The position numbers and the translations under genes are program-made. Of a DNA stretch of 64,000 nucleotides, positions 7,852 to 17,794 are shown piece by piece. This DNA is from Anditalea andensis (GTDB lineage: Bacteria; Bacteroidota; Bacteroidia; Cytophagales; Cyclobacteriaceae), in assembly GCF_000714815.1 (NCBI RefSeq), contig NZ_JMIH01000004.1, positions 62,001 through 126,000 on the forward strand, read 5' to 3'. The notes under the pieces are model-generated. The model worked only from the letters and a program-made list of their open reading frames with translations, made no database searches and had not been told where the DNA came from. Every line of letters begins with the position of its first letter. Position 1 is the stretch's first letter.

Positions 7852-10353
7852 ATGATGAAAGAAAGGAAAGCTATCAATTTCGATCTACTGACCTCCAAAA
7901 CCATCAAATCCAAGCGTATCGGACTTTCTAAAAATGATATCAAAGACTCATTTTTAGAAAACCTATTTTTCCATATCGGAAGGGTACCAAAAGGCGCCAC
8001 TATCATGGATTATTACCAAGCGCTAGCTTATACAGTCAGAGACAGGGTTTTTAAGGAATTTGTCACTACAGTCAAACGGATTTCGGATGAAGATCTCAGA
8101 GTGGTGGCTTATCTTTCAGCAGAATATCTTCCCGGCCCGCACCTGGCCAATAACCTTTTAAGCCTCGGCATCACTGAACAGACAGCCGCTGCTATGGCCG
8201 AACTGGGGATTGACATGGAAGAATTGATCCTTCAGGAGGAAGAACCAGGATTAGGAAACGGGGGGCTGGGTAGACTGGCATCCTGTTACCTCGACTCGAT
8301 GGCCACTATAGGTATACCATCCATAGCCTATGGGATCAGGTATGAATTCGGGATTTTTGAACAGCATATTAAAAATGGATTGCAGGAAGAATATACCGAT
8401 AAATGGCTGCAATACGGAAATCCCTGGGAGGTAGTAAGGAGTGAAATCGGATATAATATCATGTTTGGTGGAAGTACTAAACATGTTACAGATTCCAATG
8501 GAAATTTTACAGTAAATTGGATCCCCGATTCCAAATTAAGGGGAACTGCATATGACACTCCTATTTTAGGATACAAAGGGTACGGCAGTATACTAAGGCT
8601 ATGGAGAGCAGAAGCCATAGACACATTTGATTTTTCAGCCTATAATAAGGGTGATTATTATAAAGCTGTACAGGAAAAAATTCTTTCAGAAAACATCACC
8701 AAAGTACTCTACCCAAATGACGAACAAGAAACAGGAAAGGAACTGAGATTAAAACAACAATACTTCTTTGTCTCTTGCTCACTACAGGATCTGATCAGGT
8801 TGCATCTGCTACAAGGCCGGATCTTGGATACGCTGCATGAAAAATTCGCCATTCAACTTAATGACACGCACCCAGCTATAGCAGTAGCAGAACTCATGAG
8901 ACTGCTGGTAGATGATTACCAGATTGACTGGGACAAATCCTGGAACATCACCCAGCGGTGCTTTGGGTATACCAATCACACACTCCTGCCAGAAGCCCTG
9001 GAGAAGTGGTCTATTCCCCTCTTTAGGAGAGTTCTTCCCCGTCATCTGGAGATCATATATGAAATAAACCACCGGTTTGTACAAGAATTGAAGTATCAAC
9101 ATGGCTGCTCCGATGAGCAGCTATCCAGGATGGCCCTTATAGACCATAGTGGGGAAGGCTCTATTAGAATGGCGCATCTTGCTACAGTAGGAAGCCATAA
9201 GGTAAATGGAGTTTCAGCGCTACACTCAGAGCTTCTCAAAAAACATGTATTATATGATTTTGCTCAATTATGGCCGGATAAATTCTGTAACGTTACAAAT
9301 GGCATCAGTCCACGCAGATTTATAGCATTAAGCAATCCACTTTTAACAGGCCTGATTACAGAAACCATAGGTTCAGGCTGGTTAACAGATCTAAAGGAAC
9401 TGAGTAAATTGGAAAATATGGCCGAAGACCCTACATTTCAAAACAAATGGATGGCTATCAAACAGACCAATAAAGCTTCGCTGTCAGATCATATAAAACT
9501 GGAAACTGGAATATCGGTAGATCCGTCTATGATGTTTGATGTTCATGTAAAACGGATACATGAATATAAGCGCCAGCATTTAAATGTCTTAAATATCCTA
9601 CACCTATATCTGCAAATAAAAAAAGGTAACAATAAGGACATGATACCCATGGCTTTCATTTTTGCAGGAAAGGCAGCACCTGGATATTTCATGGCCAAGC
9701 TGATCATAAAACTCATTACAGCTGTAGGTGACCTCATTAACCAGGATACAGAAGTAAATGATAAACTAAAGGTAATTTTCCTCCCGGATTTCAGTGTAAA
9801 AAAGGCTCAGCACATCTATCCAGCAGCTGATCTATCCGAGCAGATTTCAATGGCTGGCAAAGAAGCATCAGGGACCGGTAATATGAAGCTATCATTAAAC
9901 GGTGCCTTGACTATAGGTACATTGGATGGTGCCAATGTGGAAATGATGGAAGAAATAGGAATGGACAATTTCTTTCTCTTTGGACTTAACGCAGAAGAAG
10001 TGCAGCATAAAAAACAGGGGAATTATAAACCTGGAGACCATTATGTTCATAACCTGCATCTTCGGGAAGTAATGGACTTCCTGATCTCAGGAGCTTTGTC
10101 ACCAGAAAACCCCAAGCTATTCCAACCCATCTATGAACAACTCCTATACGATGATCCTTATATGATCATGGCTGATTTTGAATCTTATCTGATCAGTAGG
10201 GCAAAGGTGTATGAAGAATGGGGCAATCAATCCAACTGGACCAAAAAGTCTATTATAAATGTTGCCAGAATGGGTAAGTTTTCATCAGACAGATCTATAC
10301 AGGATTACAGTAGCTTAATTTGGAAAATAGATTCCTTTCAAAACAGGCCATAA
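7852..10353 (+). CDS. glgP: Glycogen/alpha-glucan phosphorylase (GT35)
   Basis: 833 residues from the ATG at 7852; a TTG 48 bases upstream is less likely. It phosphorolyses alpha-1,4-glucans to glucose 1-phosphate using pyridoxal phosphate. Visible family blocks include GLGNGGLGRLASCYLDS near residue 140, QLNDTHPAIAVAELMR in the middle, RIHEYKRQHLN, and the PLP region EASGTGNMKLSLNGALTIG with the Schiff-base Lys in GNMK. The length matches bacterial GlgP (about 800-840). No glycogen synthase or branching enzyme lies nearby. The pirin gene follows after 68 bases on the same strand. Confidence 0.96.
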   Translation: MMKERKAINFDLLTSKTIKSKRIGLSKNDIKDSFLENLFFHIGRVPKGATIMDYYQALAYTVRDRVFKEFVTTVKRISDEDLRVVAYLSAEYLPGPHLANNLLSLGITEQTAAAMAELGIDMEELILQEEEPGLGNGGLGRLASCYLDSMATIGIPSIAYGIRYEFGIFEQHIKNGLQEEYTDKWLQYGNPWEVVRSEIGYNIMFGGSTKHVTDSNGNFTVNWIPDSKLRGTAYDTPILGYKGYGSILRLWRAEAIDTFDFSAYNKGDYYKAVQEKILSENITKVLYPNDEQETGKELRLKQQYFFVSCSLQDLIRLHLLQGRILDTLHEKFAIQLNDTHPAIAVAELMRLLVDDYQIDWDKSWNITQRCFGYTNHTLLPEALEKWSIPLFRRVLPRHLEIIYEINHRFVQELKYQHGCSDEQLSRMALIDHSGEGSIRMAHLATVGSHKVNGVSALHSELLKKHVLYDFAQLWPDKFCNVTNGISPRRFIALSNPLLTGLITETIGSGWLTDLKELSKLENMAEDPTFQNKWMAIKQTNKASLSDHIKLETGISVDPSMMFDVHVKRIHEYKRQHLNVLNILHLYLQIKKGNNKDMIPMAFIFAGKAAPGYFMAKLIIKLITAVGDLINQDTEVNDKLKVIFLPDFSVKKAQHIYPAADLSEQISMAGKEASGTGNMKLSLNGALTIGTLDGANVEMMEEIGMDNFFLFGLNAEEVQHKKQGNYKPGDHYVHNLHLREVMDFLISGALSPENPKLFQPIYEQLLYDDPYMIMADFESYLISRAKVYEEWGNQSNWTKKSIINVARMGKFSSDRSIQDYSSLIWKIDSFQNRP

Positions 10354-10421
10354 TTATATCCTTCCATTACTGCCGGTTTATAACTTTCCTTTATTTCAGC
10401 ATTTTACTAAAAAAAAATAAT

Positions 10422-11339
10422 ATGATAGATATAGTAATAGAAGCAAGAAAAGCTTCCATAGGAGAAGGAATGAATGTAAACAGGATATTGCCGTTTAGAA
10501 TGAGAAGAATGGTGGGTCCTTTTATTTTTATGGACCATGCAGGGCCGGTGGATATCGTTGGCCAGGATCCCTCCTCTTCTATGGATGTATTACCTCATCC
10601 CCATATAGGACTATCCACTGTAAGCTACCTATTTGGCGGGCAGGTCACGCATAGGGATAGCCTAGGCGTGAATAAAATCATCAGACCAGGAGAAGTCAAC
10701 TGGATGACTGCAGGCAGTGGCATAGCCCATTCAGAAAGGTTTGAAGACCCCCATACACTGGCCAACAGTAAACTTGAAATGATCCAGACATGGGTAGCAT
10801 TACCTGAAAAAGATGAGGAAACAGCTCCTACATTTGAGAATTATCAACCTGAAGAACTCCCCATTTATACAGATAAAGGCATATGGATGAGGCTAATAGC
10901 CGGAAATGCATATGGACTGGAGAATAAAGTTAAAACCCATTCCCCTCTTTATTACCTTCATGTCAATATGGAGAAGGGGCATTTATTTGGACTTCCTGAT
11001 AAACACACTGAACGGGCCATCTATGTGGCCAAAGGCAGTGTGGAAGTATCAGGAAGATATTATACCGCAGGTCAGATGCTGGTTTTCAATAAAACAGCAA
11101 ACCCTAAAATCAAGGCTCAAGAAAACTGTACTTTAATGTTTTTGGGTGGGGAACCACTTGGTGAGCGCTATATTTGGTGGAATTTTGTATCTTCCAGCAA
11201 AGATCGGATAGAACAGGCAAAAGCTGATTGGAAAGAAGGAAGAATACTATTACCCCCTACAGATAATTTAGAATTTGTACCTCTGCCAGAAGATCGATCC
11301 AAACCAGCCGGCAGTCCCTCACCACAAGCCCTATCATAA
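10422..11339 (+). CDS. Pirin family protein (bicupin)
   Basis: 305 residues from the ATG at 10422. An in-frame upstream extension overlapping the phosphorylase gene is unlikely to be translated. N-terminal cupin blocks are clear: RILPFRMRRMVGPFIFMDH, LPHPHIGLSTVSYLFGG and TAGSGIAHSER. The His and Glu residues there are the pirin metal ligands. The C-terminal half has the second cupin (AIYVAKGSVEVSGRYY) and the FLGGEPLGERYIWWNFVSS block typical of pirins. Bacterial pirins include quercetinase-like enzymes and regulators of central metabolism; the role here is not defined. Confidence 0.94.
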   Translation: MIDIVIEARKASIGEGMNVNRILPFRMRRMVGPFIFMDHAGPVDIVGQDPSSSMDVLPHPHIGLSTVSYLFGGQVTHRDSLGVNKIIRPGEVNWMTAGSGIAHSERFEDPHTLANSKLEMIQTWVALPEKDEETAPTFENYQPEELPIYTDKGIWMRLIAGNAYGLENKVKTHSPLYYLHVNMEKGHLFGLPDKHTERAIYVAKGSVEVSGRYYTAGQMLVFNKTANPKIKAQENCTLMFLGGEPLGERYIWWNFVSSSKDRIEQAKADWKEGRILLPPTDNLEFVPLPEDRSKPAGSPSPQALS

Positions 11340-11555
11340 ATTTTCAAAACGAAAACCAATTTTAATCTGATTACATTCTATTGACATAATAGGATAATAT
11401 TTAAAAACCAACTTTTATCAGGGGAGATACATATCAGTTAAAAGGGATTTTAAACCTATAAATCCAATATCCTAAGAACTGACATAAAGTTCTATATTTT
11501 ATTTTCAATATCTGAATATAAATGAATTAAATATTATACACTTCTTTATTTGCTA

Positions 11556-12299
11556 ATGTGCTATCACATGTCCCAGACCTTTAAGAAGGTCACAAAAAAA
11601 GTTATTAAAGAACGATATGGTATAAATAAATCCATAAGCCCCCTTTTCGAAAAAGGGAGCGGTCATCATCTTAATGGATTTGATCATCCCACCGTGATAG
11701 TAATAGCCAATGATGCCCCATCCAGTTTTCAGACATTCGATTGGGGACTTATCCCATTTTGGGTAAATGATATCGGCCATGCCAAGCAGATGGAAAACCG
11801 AACACTGAACGCCAAATGTGAAACGGTATTTGAGCTTCCATCTTTTAGAGAGGCTATTTTAAAACGCAGATGTATCATACCGGTAGACGGTTTTTTTGAA
11901 TGGCTGCACCATAGAAATAAAACGTACCCTCATTACATTTATCCTAAAGATGAAACTGTATTTTCACTCGGTGGGATCTGGGAGCAATGGTCAGATCAAA
12001 GCACCGGTAGAATGAAAAGAACATTTTCTATCATCACCACCGCCGCCAATGATATGATGGATAAGATACATAATTCTAAAAAAAGAATGCCATTAATATT
12101 AAACCCCGAAACCGAAATGGACTGGCTTTCACAAGACCTTTCCAATACGGATATCAGCTTATTAATGCAACCCTTCAAAGCTGAAAGCATGGCATATCAT
12201 ACCGTGAGCCGACTGGTGACCTCCCGAAAAGAAAATAGCGATGTACCGGAAGTAAAGGAGCCTTTAAATTATCAGGAACTCTCTAAAGGATTATTTTAA
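11556..12299 (+). CDS. SRAP domain protein (YedK/HMCES), abasic-site shield
   Basis: 247 residues starting MCYHMS. The ATG at 11556 is chosen because the family needs Cys2 as the free N-terminal nucleophile after Met removal; an upstream TTG would bury it. Other active-site residues are visible: Asn in LNAKCET, Glu in PVDGFFEW and His in DKIHNSKKRMPLIL. SRAP proteins crosslink to abasic sites in single-stranded DNA through a thiazolidine and protect replication forks. No SOS box or DNA-repair neighbour is evident. Confidence 0.93.
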   Translation: MCYHMSQTFKKVTKKVIKERYGINKSISPLFEKGSGHHLNGFDHPTVIVIANDAPSSFQTFDWGLIPFWVNDIGHAKQMENRTLNAKCETVFELPSFREAILKRRCIIPVDGFFEWLHHRNKTYPHYIYPKDETVFSLGGIWEQWSDQSTGRMKRTFSIITTAANDMMDKIHNSKKRMPLILNPETEMDWLSQDLSNTDISLLMQPFKAESMAYHTVSRLVTSRKENSDVPEVKEPLNYQELSKGLF

Positions 12300-12554
12300 A
12301 TTACACCAAACTATTAACTGGGTATAGGCGGGAAGAACCTATTTCATTACATAATTAACAAAATGGTATGCATTAAGATTTTTAATTTGCCAGTGAGGCA
12401 TATAGTAACATACCCTTCGTTATTAAATTCCTATTTTACTTAAGGGCTTTTTCATGATAACCAATAAATCGGCTCAAGAGAGGTAGAAGTGCGGGATTGC
12501 TATTGCTTTATTTTGTGTATAAAATGAGCTCATACAATTAGGAGTTTTGTGATT

Positions 12555-14153
12555 TCAAGCGAAAATAAAGATCATAACCAGTGTTAATATTAACAATACC
12601 AAAGCCCATATTCTGTAATTTTTTCGCCAAGGTTTTTCGTTAAGTTCCCGGGATTCATTTTTCCAAGCCTGTGAAGTCCATATAAATGGCACCTTATCCT
12701 CATCCAGCGGCTCCTTGGTAGCCAAACTTATAATTACGAATAAAACTACGCTAAACACCAGCATAATACCGGTAGAATAAAGGAACTGCATATGGTAAAG
12801 GTCAAAAATTTCATTTCCGAGAAAAGCCAGCAATCCTATAGGTGCCCCGATAACAAGTGTATAAAATGCAGCCTCCTTTGTAGCTCCCCTCCAAAATAAC
12901 CCACCCATGTAAATTACTACCACCGGCATGGTAATATGACCTATAAATGACTGGAAATATGCCACCAAACCATCAAACATAAAAATCACGGGGGCCCAAA
13001 GTGCTGCTACCACCATCAGTATACCTACAGTGATGCGACCATATGTAAGCAGCCTTTTTTCATCTTTCACATATCCCTGGGCTTTCAAAAAATCATTGAC
13101 TACAAGTGATGAAGCTCCATTCAAAACGGAATCAAGAGATGACATCAATGCAGCGGCCAATGCAGCAAAAACAAGTCCCCTGATTCCTATAGGCAGAAAA
13201 TCAAATGCCAATACAGGCCAAATCTGATCGGGATCTTCCAGTCCGGGATAAAGTTCTCGCCCCATTACACCCGGTAAAATCAAAAGAAACAAAAACGGTA
13301 ACTGAATAAAAGCTGCAAAAAGTACCCCTCCCCTTCCGTGATCCATACTTTTAGCAGAAAGTACTTTTTGAACTACGACATGATTAGTGGTCCAATAATA
13401 TATACCCAACCACAGCACCCCTGTGAAAACCCCAGGCCACGGCATAAAATCATCATCAGTAGGTTTAAAAAGTTTAAAGCCATCTTCAGGGGCAGATTCT
13501 ATTACAGCCTGCCATGAACCTAATTCCCTAAAGCAAAAATAAAATATGATGCCACCTGCTGTCAAAAGTAGAAAACCCTGAATGGTATCAGTGATCATCA
13601 CGGCTCTTAATCCACCCATCACTACATAAATGCCACCTAAAAACGTCAATCCCACGATCAATACCCACATAGGTACCTCAGGAAATATTAAACTTAAAGT
13701 TATAGATCCGGCAAACAATGCTCCTGCACTATCTATAAACATAGCGGTGAAAATAGAAAAACCTGAAAAAGCATATCTGCTACGGCTATCAAATCTTTTT
13801 TCAAGATATTCAGGTATCGTCTGCACATTGGACCTGATATAAAAGGGTAATATAAAAATTGTAAAAAATATGAGCAGTATGGTAGCCATCCATTCATAGT
13901 TCCATACAGATATCCCATCATAATATCCAGCCCCTGCCAATCCTAAATATGAAGTCCCTGAAAGATTGGCCGCTATCAGACCGAATCCTACCAGCGGCCA
14001 CGTAGAAGATTTACCGCCTAAAAAAAATGAGTCAGATGACTTCTCTTTTCTTCCGACATAAAAACCTAATGCCAATATAAACAGTATATAAAACAATACA
14101 ATAACAATATCAATAGTGGCCAATTCGAAGGAAGGAGCAGAAGCAATCAACAT
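12555..14153 (-). CDS. Sodium:solute symporter family protein (SSS)
   Basis: 532 residues with roughly 13-14 hydrophobic helices, an inner-membrane secondary transporter. Near the N-terminus are GRKEKSSDSFFLGGKSSTWP and LIAANLSGTSYLGLAGAGY. The latter is the SSS helix-1 signature involved in sodium and substrate binding. The middle GGLRAVMITDTIQGFLLL and AAALMSSLDSVLNGASS blocks are also typical. The substrate cannot be read from sequence; sugars, amino acids, sialic acid and others occur in this family. It stands alone, divergent from the MG2/plug gene. A second SSS member sits in the xylose operon at 58510-60153. Confidence 0.9.
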   Translation of the reverse strand: MLIASAPSFELATIDIVIVLFYILFILALGFYVGRKEKSSDSFFLGGKSSTWPLVGFGLIAANLSGTSYLGLAGAGYYDGISVWNYEWMATILLIFFTIFILPFYIRSNVQTIPEYLEKRFDSRSRYAFSGFSIFTAMFIDSAGALFAGSITLSLIFPEVPMWVLIVGLTFLGGIYVVMGGLRAVMITDTIQGFLLLTAGGIIFYFCFRELGSWQAVIESAPEDGFKLFKPTDDDFMPWPGVFTGVLWLGIYYWTTNHVVVQKVLSAKSMDHGRGGVLFAAFIQLPFLFLLILPGVMGRELYPGLEDPDQIWPVLAFDFLPIGIRGLVFAALAAALMSSLDSVLNGASSLVVNDFLKAQGYVKDEKRLLTYGRITVGILMVVAALWAPVIFMFDGLVAYFQSFIGHITMPVVVIYMGGLFWRGATKEAAFYTLVIGAPIGLLAFLGNEIFDLYHMQFLYSTGIMLVFSVVLFVIISLATKEPLDEDKVPFIWTSQAWKNESRELNEKPWRKNYRIWALVLLILTLVMIFIFA

Positions 14154-14601
14154 ATAAAGAAAATCTGGTGATGTGTTAGTGGTAGATGTTTTTCATCTAT
14201 TGTATAAAAAATTCTGCCAAATAAATTTAGTTATTAAATTTATCCCTAATTATACCGTATCTATACTGTTTCATTCATTATAAGTATTAAATAAAATCCG
14301 ATCTGTAGCATTCCTGTAACATGCCGTGTAATCTTTCATTTATTTACAGCAGAATTTCACCTTTGAATTTATGCTTTAAGTTTAGGATGACATGGAAGAT
14401 CGGTAAAAGTGAAGCTTTCTATGCTATTTGGTCATCATGACTGCCTCTTTTTTTAATAAATGCCCCCACTAATACCTTATTAGGCCTATCAGATTTCACC
14501 ATAAGATTAATACTTTCACCTTTTTTAACACATTTATCTCAATTATAATGGCTTAACCCTTGATCTCTTCGTATCTATTATAAGATATTACCATAAGACT
14601 A
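14154..14601. other. Gene-free divergent region
   Basis: About 450 AT-rich bases between the symporter (minus) and the MG2/plug gene (plus). I see no ORF, repeat or RNA gene in it; both promoters should be here. Confidence 0.45.
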
Positions 14602-17028
14602 ATGAAAGGTAAAACCAGTATATATATAGCGGCACATTTGGGAGTATTAATATGGATGTCTGCATTTATAAGTTATCAAAACGATCCTATAGAAACCATA
14701 AAAAATTCACTCAATACATATAGAGTGAACTATGCCCCTGAAAAGGTTTACGTACATCATGATAAACCCTATTATATGGCCGGAGAAATGCTCTGGTTTA
14801 AGGCTTATGTAGTAGATGATATCACCAAAAAACCCACAAATAAAAGCGGGGTATTATATATAGACCTATACAATGATAGTAACGATTTAATAGAAAGATT
14901 AACCCTGCCAATAGCTGACGGTGAAGCCATAGGGGATATTAATTTACCTGATGATCTGGAAGAGGGCATGTATAGGCTGTCAGCTTTAACTGAATATATG
15001 AGGAATTTTGGTGGAGATACTTTTTTCGAAAAGGAAATTTTTGTCTTTGCTGCCAATGAACCCCTTGGACATGCTGGAGCTACTCCCGAGCCCTCCCTTG
15101 ATCTGCAATTTTTTCCTGAAAGCGGCGAGCTAATAGCGGGACTTAATAATACCGTAGCTTTCAAAGCAATCGATGAAAATGGTTTTGGCGTACCGGTAAC
15201 TGCTTCGCTGTTTGATGATAATGGTAAAAAAGTCCTGGACTTTAGTGATGAACATACCGGTATGGGTTCGTTTCGTTTTATCCCGGCAAGGGACATTGCA
15301 TATCATGCGAAAATTAATTTTAGGGATGGAAGGACCATAGATTACCCTTTGCCCACATCTATGGGAGAAGGAACAGTTTTACATGTAGATGAAACCAGTG
15401 ACCCAGAGCATATCCTTATTGAGATCACATCCAATTCCGGGGACTCTGCTTTGCTAAGGCTTTTTGCGATAGCAAATCAAAATCTGCTTCATAGTGAAGA
15501 ACTTATAACTCCCAGTGATCAAAAGTTCAATACAAGGATACCTAAAAGTGTTTTGCCTACAGGCATCATGCGGCTGACATTAACAAATGCAGATGGAGCC
15601 CCTCTTGCTGAACGGTTGGTTTTTGTAAATCATCCTGAAAGCCATGTTATCAGTATAAATTTATCAGACAATGAGATTGGCAAAAGAGAAGAAGTGACGC
15701 TGGATATGGGTTTAGAGGCAGATCACGGTCTAGCTCGGATATCCATTTCTGTGACAGCAGATTCATTGGTCCAAAAGCCACCTCATGCAGAAAATATAAA
15801 AACCTACCTGCTCTTAAGCGCTGATCTGAAAGGATTCATTGAATCCCCTGGCTATTATTTTGAAGATGATGGCTTAGAACGGCAGCTAGCACTTAGGCAC
15901 CTGATGATGACTCAGGGATGGAGAAAATTTGGATGGAACGACATGATAACGCAAGCCTTCCCAAGCATCCAATATGGTATTGAACCTGATCTAAATATTA
16001 GGGGAAGGCTGGTAAACAGACGAGGGGAACCAATTCCTAATGGCCAGGCATTGCTTTTTCTAAAGGACCGGGCCCAGACATTCATTACAACCGAAACCAA
16101 TAAAGAAGGCTATTTTACCTTCAGGGGATTTTACTTTACCGGAAATATACAGGTAGTCATACAGGGTTCCGATGATAAGGGACGAACAGAAGGTGTGGAG
16201 GTTCAAATGTTGGAAAAAGGTACTTTTCCTCTAATAGCAGAGAATTTGATACGTCTGCCTGATAATTTTGAAACCAAACTTCCCGAAAGATATGTGGCCG
16301 ATACCCATAAACAATTTGAAGGCATAGGGTCGGCTTCAGCAGAGATGGATTTACAGGCACTGCTATTAGAAGAGATAGTAGTAGAGGGAAGAGCAGAAGT
16401 GATTAAACCATTTAAACTTCATCAGCGGGCGGATGCTGTACTTTATAGAAATCGTTTGCCGGTATCACCATCCGGTAATATATTAGAAAGCCTGCAGGGA
16501 AGAGTGGCCGGACTGAATATCACTCGCACTGGAATGAATGAATTCAGGGCTGTCATCAGGGGTCAGGGCACTCCTCTATATTTATTGGACGGAATGCCAA
16601 TACCAGAAGAAACGATGCAGATGATCAATCAATTTGACATCAATAGAATAGAAATACTAAAAACACCCGGGACAGCTGGTATTTATGGAGGAAGAGCAAG
16701 TGGCGGTGTGATAGCACTCTTTACAGATCCGGGTTATGAAGAAGTAGCGGATTCCGATACCGGCAAGCACATCATAGTGGAAAGGATATCCGGTTTTAAT
16801 AAGATAAGGGAATTTTATATCCCAAGCCTTGATAGGCCAGTACATAACAAAATGCCAGACCTCCGTAGTACTATCTATTGGAACCCATCGATTACCTTGG
16901 ACAGCCAGCAAACAAAATCAATAAATTTTACCACTGCAGATACTCCTGGTAACTACAGGATCACTATAGAAGGAATCACTGATAATGGGCATCCCCTCTT
17001 TAGAGAATATATATTTAGAGTAAATTAA
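14602..17028 (+). CDS. MG2-like/carboxypeptidase-regulatory/TonB-plug envelope protein without a barrel
   Basis: 808 residues with a hydrophobic N-terminus (1-22), so exported. Near residues 48-75, PEKVYVHHDKPYYMAGEMLWFKAYV is an alpha-2-macroglobulin MG2-type domain. Residues 190-240 form another MG-like beta domain. About 462-530 (DLNIRGRLVNRRGEPIPNG) is a carboxypeptidase-regulatory Ig-like domain. About 627-700 (SLQGRVAGLNITRTG ... GGRASGGVIALFT) is a TonB-receptor plug domain. The chain ends in a beta-rich domain, and no transmembrane barrel follows. This domain series recurs in Bacteroidota; the function is unknown. The plug could dock into or regulate an outer-membrane channel (inference). 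Confidence 0.82.
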   Translation: MKGKTSIYIAAHLGVLIWMSAFISYQNDPIETIKNSLNTYRVNYAPEKVYVHHDKPYYMAGEMLWFKAYVVDDITKKPTNKSGVLYIDLYNDSNDLIERLTLPIADGEAIGDINLPDDLEEGMYRLSALTEYMRNFGGDTFFEKEIFVFAANEPLGHAGATPEPSLDLQFFPESGELIAGLNNTVAFKAIDENGFGVPVTASLFDDNGKKVLDFSDEHTGMGSFRFIPARDIAYHAKINFRDGRTIDYPLPTSMGEGTVLHVDETSDPEHILIEITSNSGDSALLRLFAIANQNLLHSEELITPSDQKFNTRIPKSVLPTGIMRLTLTNADGAPLAERLVFVNHPESHVISINLSDNEIGKREEVTLDMGLEADHGLARISISVTADSLVQKPPHAENIKTYLLLSADLKGFIESPGYYFEDDGLERQLALRHLMMTQGWRKFGWNDMITQAFPSIQYGIEPDLNIRGRLVNRRGEPIPNGQALLFLKDRAQTFITTETNKEGYFTFRGFYFTGNIQVVIQGSDDKGRTEGVEVQMLEKGTFPLIAENLIRLPDNFETKLPERYVADTHKQFEGIGSASAEMDLQALLLEEIVVEGRAEVIKPFKLHQRADAVLYRNRLPVSPSGNILESLQGRVAGLNITRTGMNEFRAVIRGQGTPLYLLDGMPIPEETMQMINQFDINRIEILKTPGTAGIYGGRASGGVIALFTDPGYEEVADSDTGKHIIVERISGFNKIREFYIPSLDRPVHNKMPDLRSTIYWNPSITLDSQQTKSINFTTADTPGNYRITIEGITDNGHPLFREYIFRVN

Positions 17029-17165
17029 AATGAATCAGTCAACCTCCCACCATATCAAAACATAGAGATTTCCTAGTCCACTCACCTCTATAAACTTAAT
17101 AGTTAACATATTTGGCATATTTTAGTTAATCATTGAAACCATCTATTTATCTAAATACAAGAACA

Positions 17166-17591
17166 ATGTCAAATTCCGGTAACAAAAGTCTAGAAGTGAG
17201 CGAAAAAATAAATGCTCCCGTAAAGAAGGTATGGGAAATCTGGAACGATCCCAAAGCAATAGTCCAATGGAACCCGGTATCGGATCATTGGGAAACCTCT
17301 GACGAGGAAAATAAAATTAAAGAAGGCGAGAAATTTTTCAGCAGGAAATCTTCCAAAAATGAAAGTGCAAAATTAGACCTGGAGGGAACATACGATGAGG
17401 TCATTCAAGAAGACACTATCGCTTATACGATGAGAGATGGCCAAAAAGTCAAAATCACCTTTGATGAAGATGGGGATACCACTACTGTGACTACTACATT
17501 TGATGCAGATGACAACTTGCCGGAGGAAGCACAGGAAAAGTCATGGCAAGAGATATTAGCTGGATTGAAAGAATATGTAGAGGGCCATTAA
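17166..17591 (+). CDS. SRPBCC (START/AHSA1-like) family protein
   Basis: 141 residues from the ATG at 17166; an in-frame TTG upstream is not needed. The N-terminal SLEVSEKINAPVKKVWEIWN is the classic first strand and helix of the Bet v 1/START fold. WNPVSDHW follows and a C-terminal amphipathic helix (SWQEILAGLKEYVEG) closes the ligand pocket. Such proteins bind hydrophobic ligands or act as cyclases or toxin-antitoxin partners; no ligand can be read here. A 203-base gap with a terminator hairpin separates it from the convergent flavin enzyme. Confidence 0.85.
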   Translation: MSNSGNKSLEVSEKINAPVKKVWEIWNDPKAIVQWNPVSDHWETSDEENKIKEGEKFFSRKSSKNESAKLDLEGTYDEVIQEDTIAYTMRDGQKVKITFDEDGDTTTVTTTFDADDNLPEEAQEKSWQEILAGLKEYVEGH

Positions 17592-17746
17592 CTTAAATTC
17601 AACATTAAAAATCAGATAAATATAAATTCTGTCCTCTTTTAAAGCCTCACTAGTATATAACCAATGATCCTATAGCCAGTATACATGTGGTACATGTTTT
17701 CGGAAGAAGATAAAAAAAGCTGTATGGAAGGTAGATTCCAATAAAG

Positions 17747-17785
17747 GGATAATGAGCCTAACTTAAATCAATAAGCTCATTATCC
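17747..17785 (-). terminator. Terminator of the luciferase-like gene
   Basis: Perfect 11-base-pair stem (17747-17757 with 17775-17785) ten bases past the stop of the minus-strand gene, followed on that strand by a short T-rich run. The T tract is weak. Confidence 0.6.
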
Positions 17786-17794
17786 TTAGATTAT

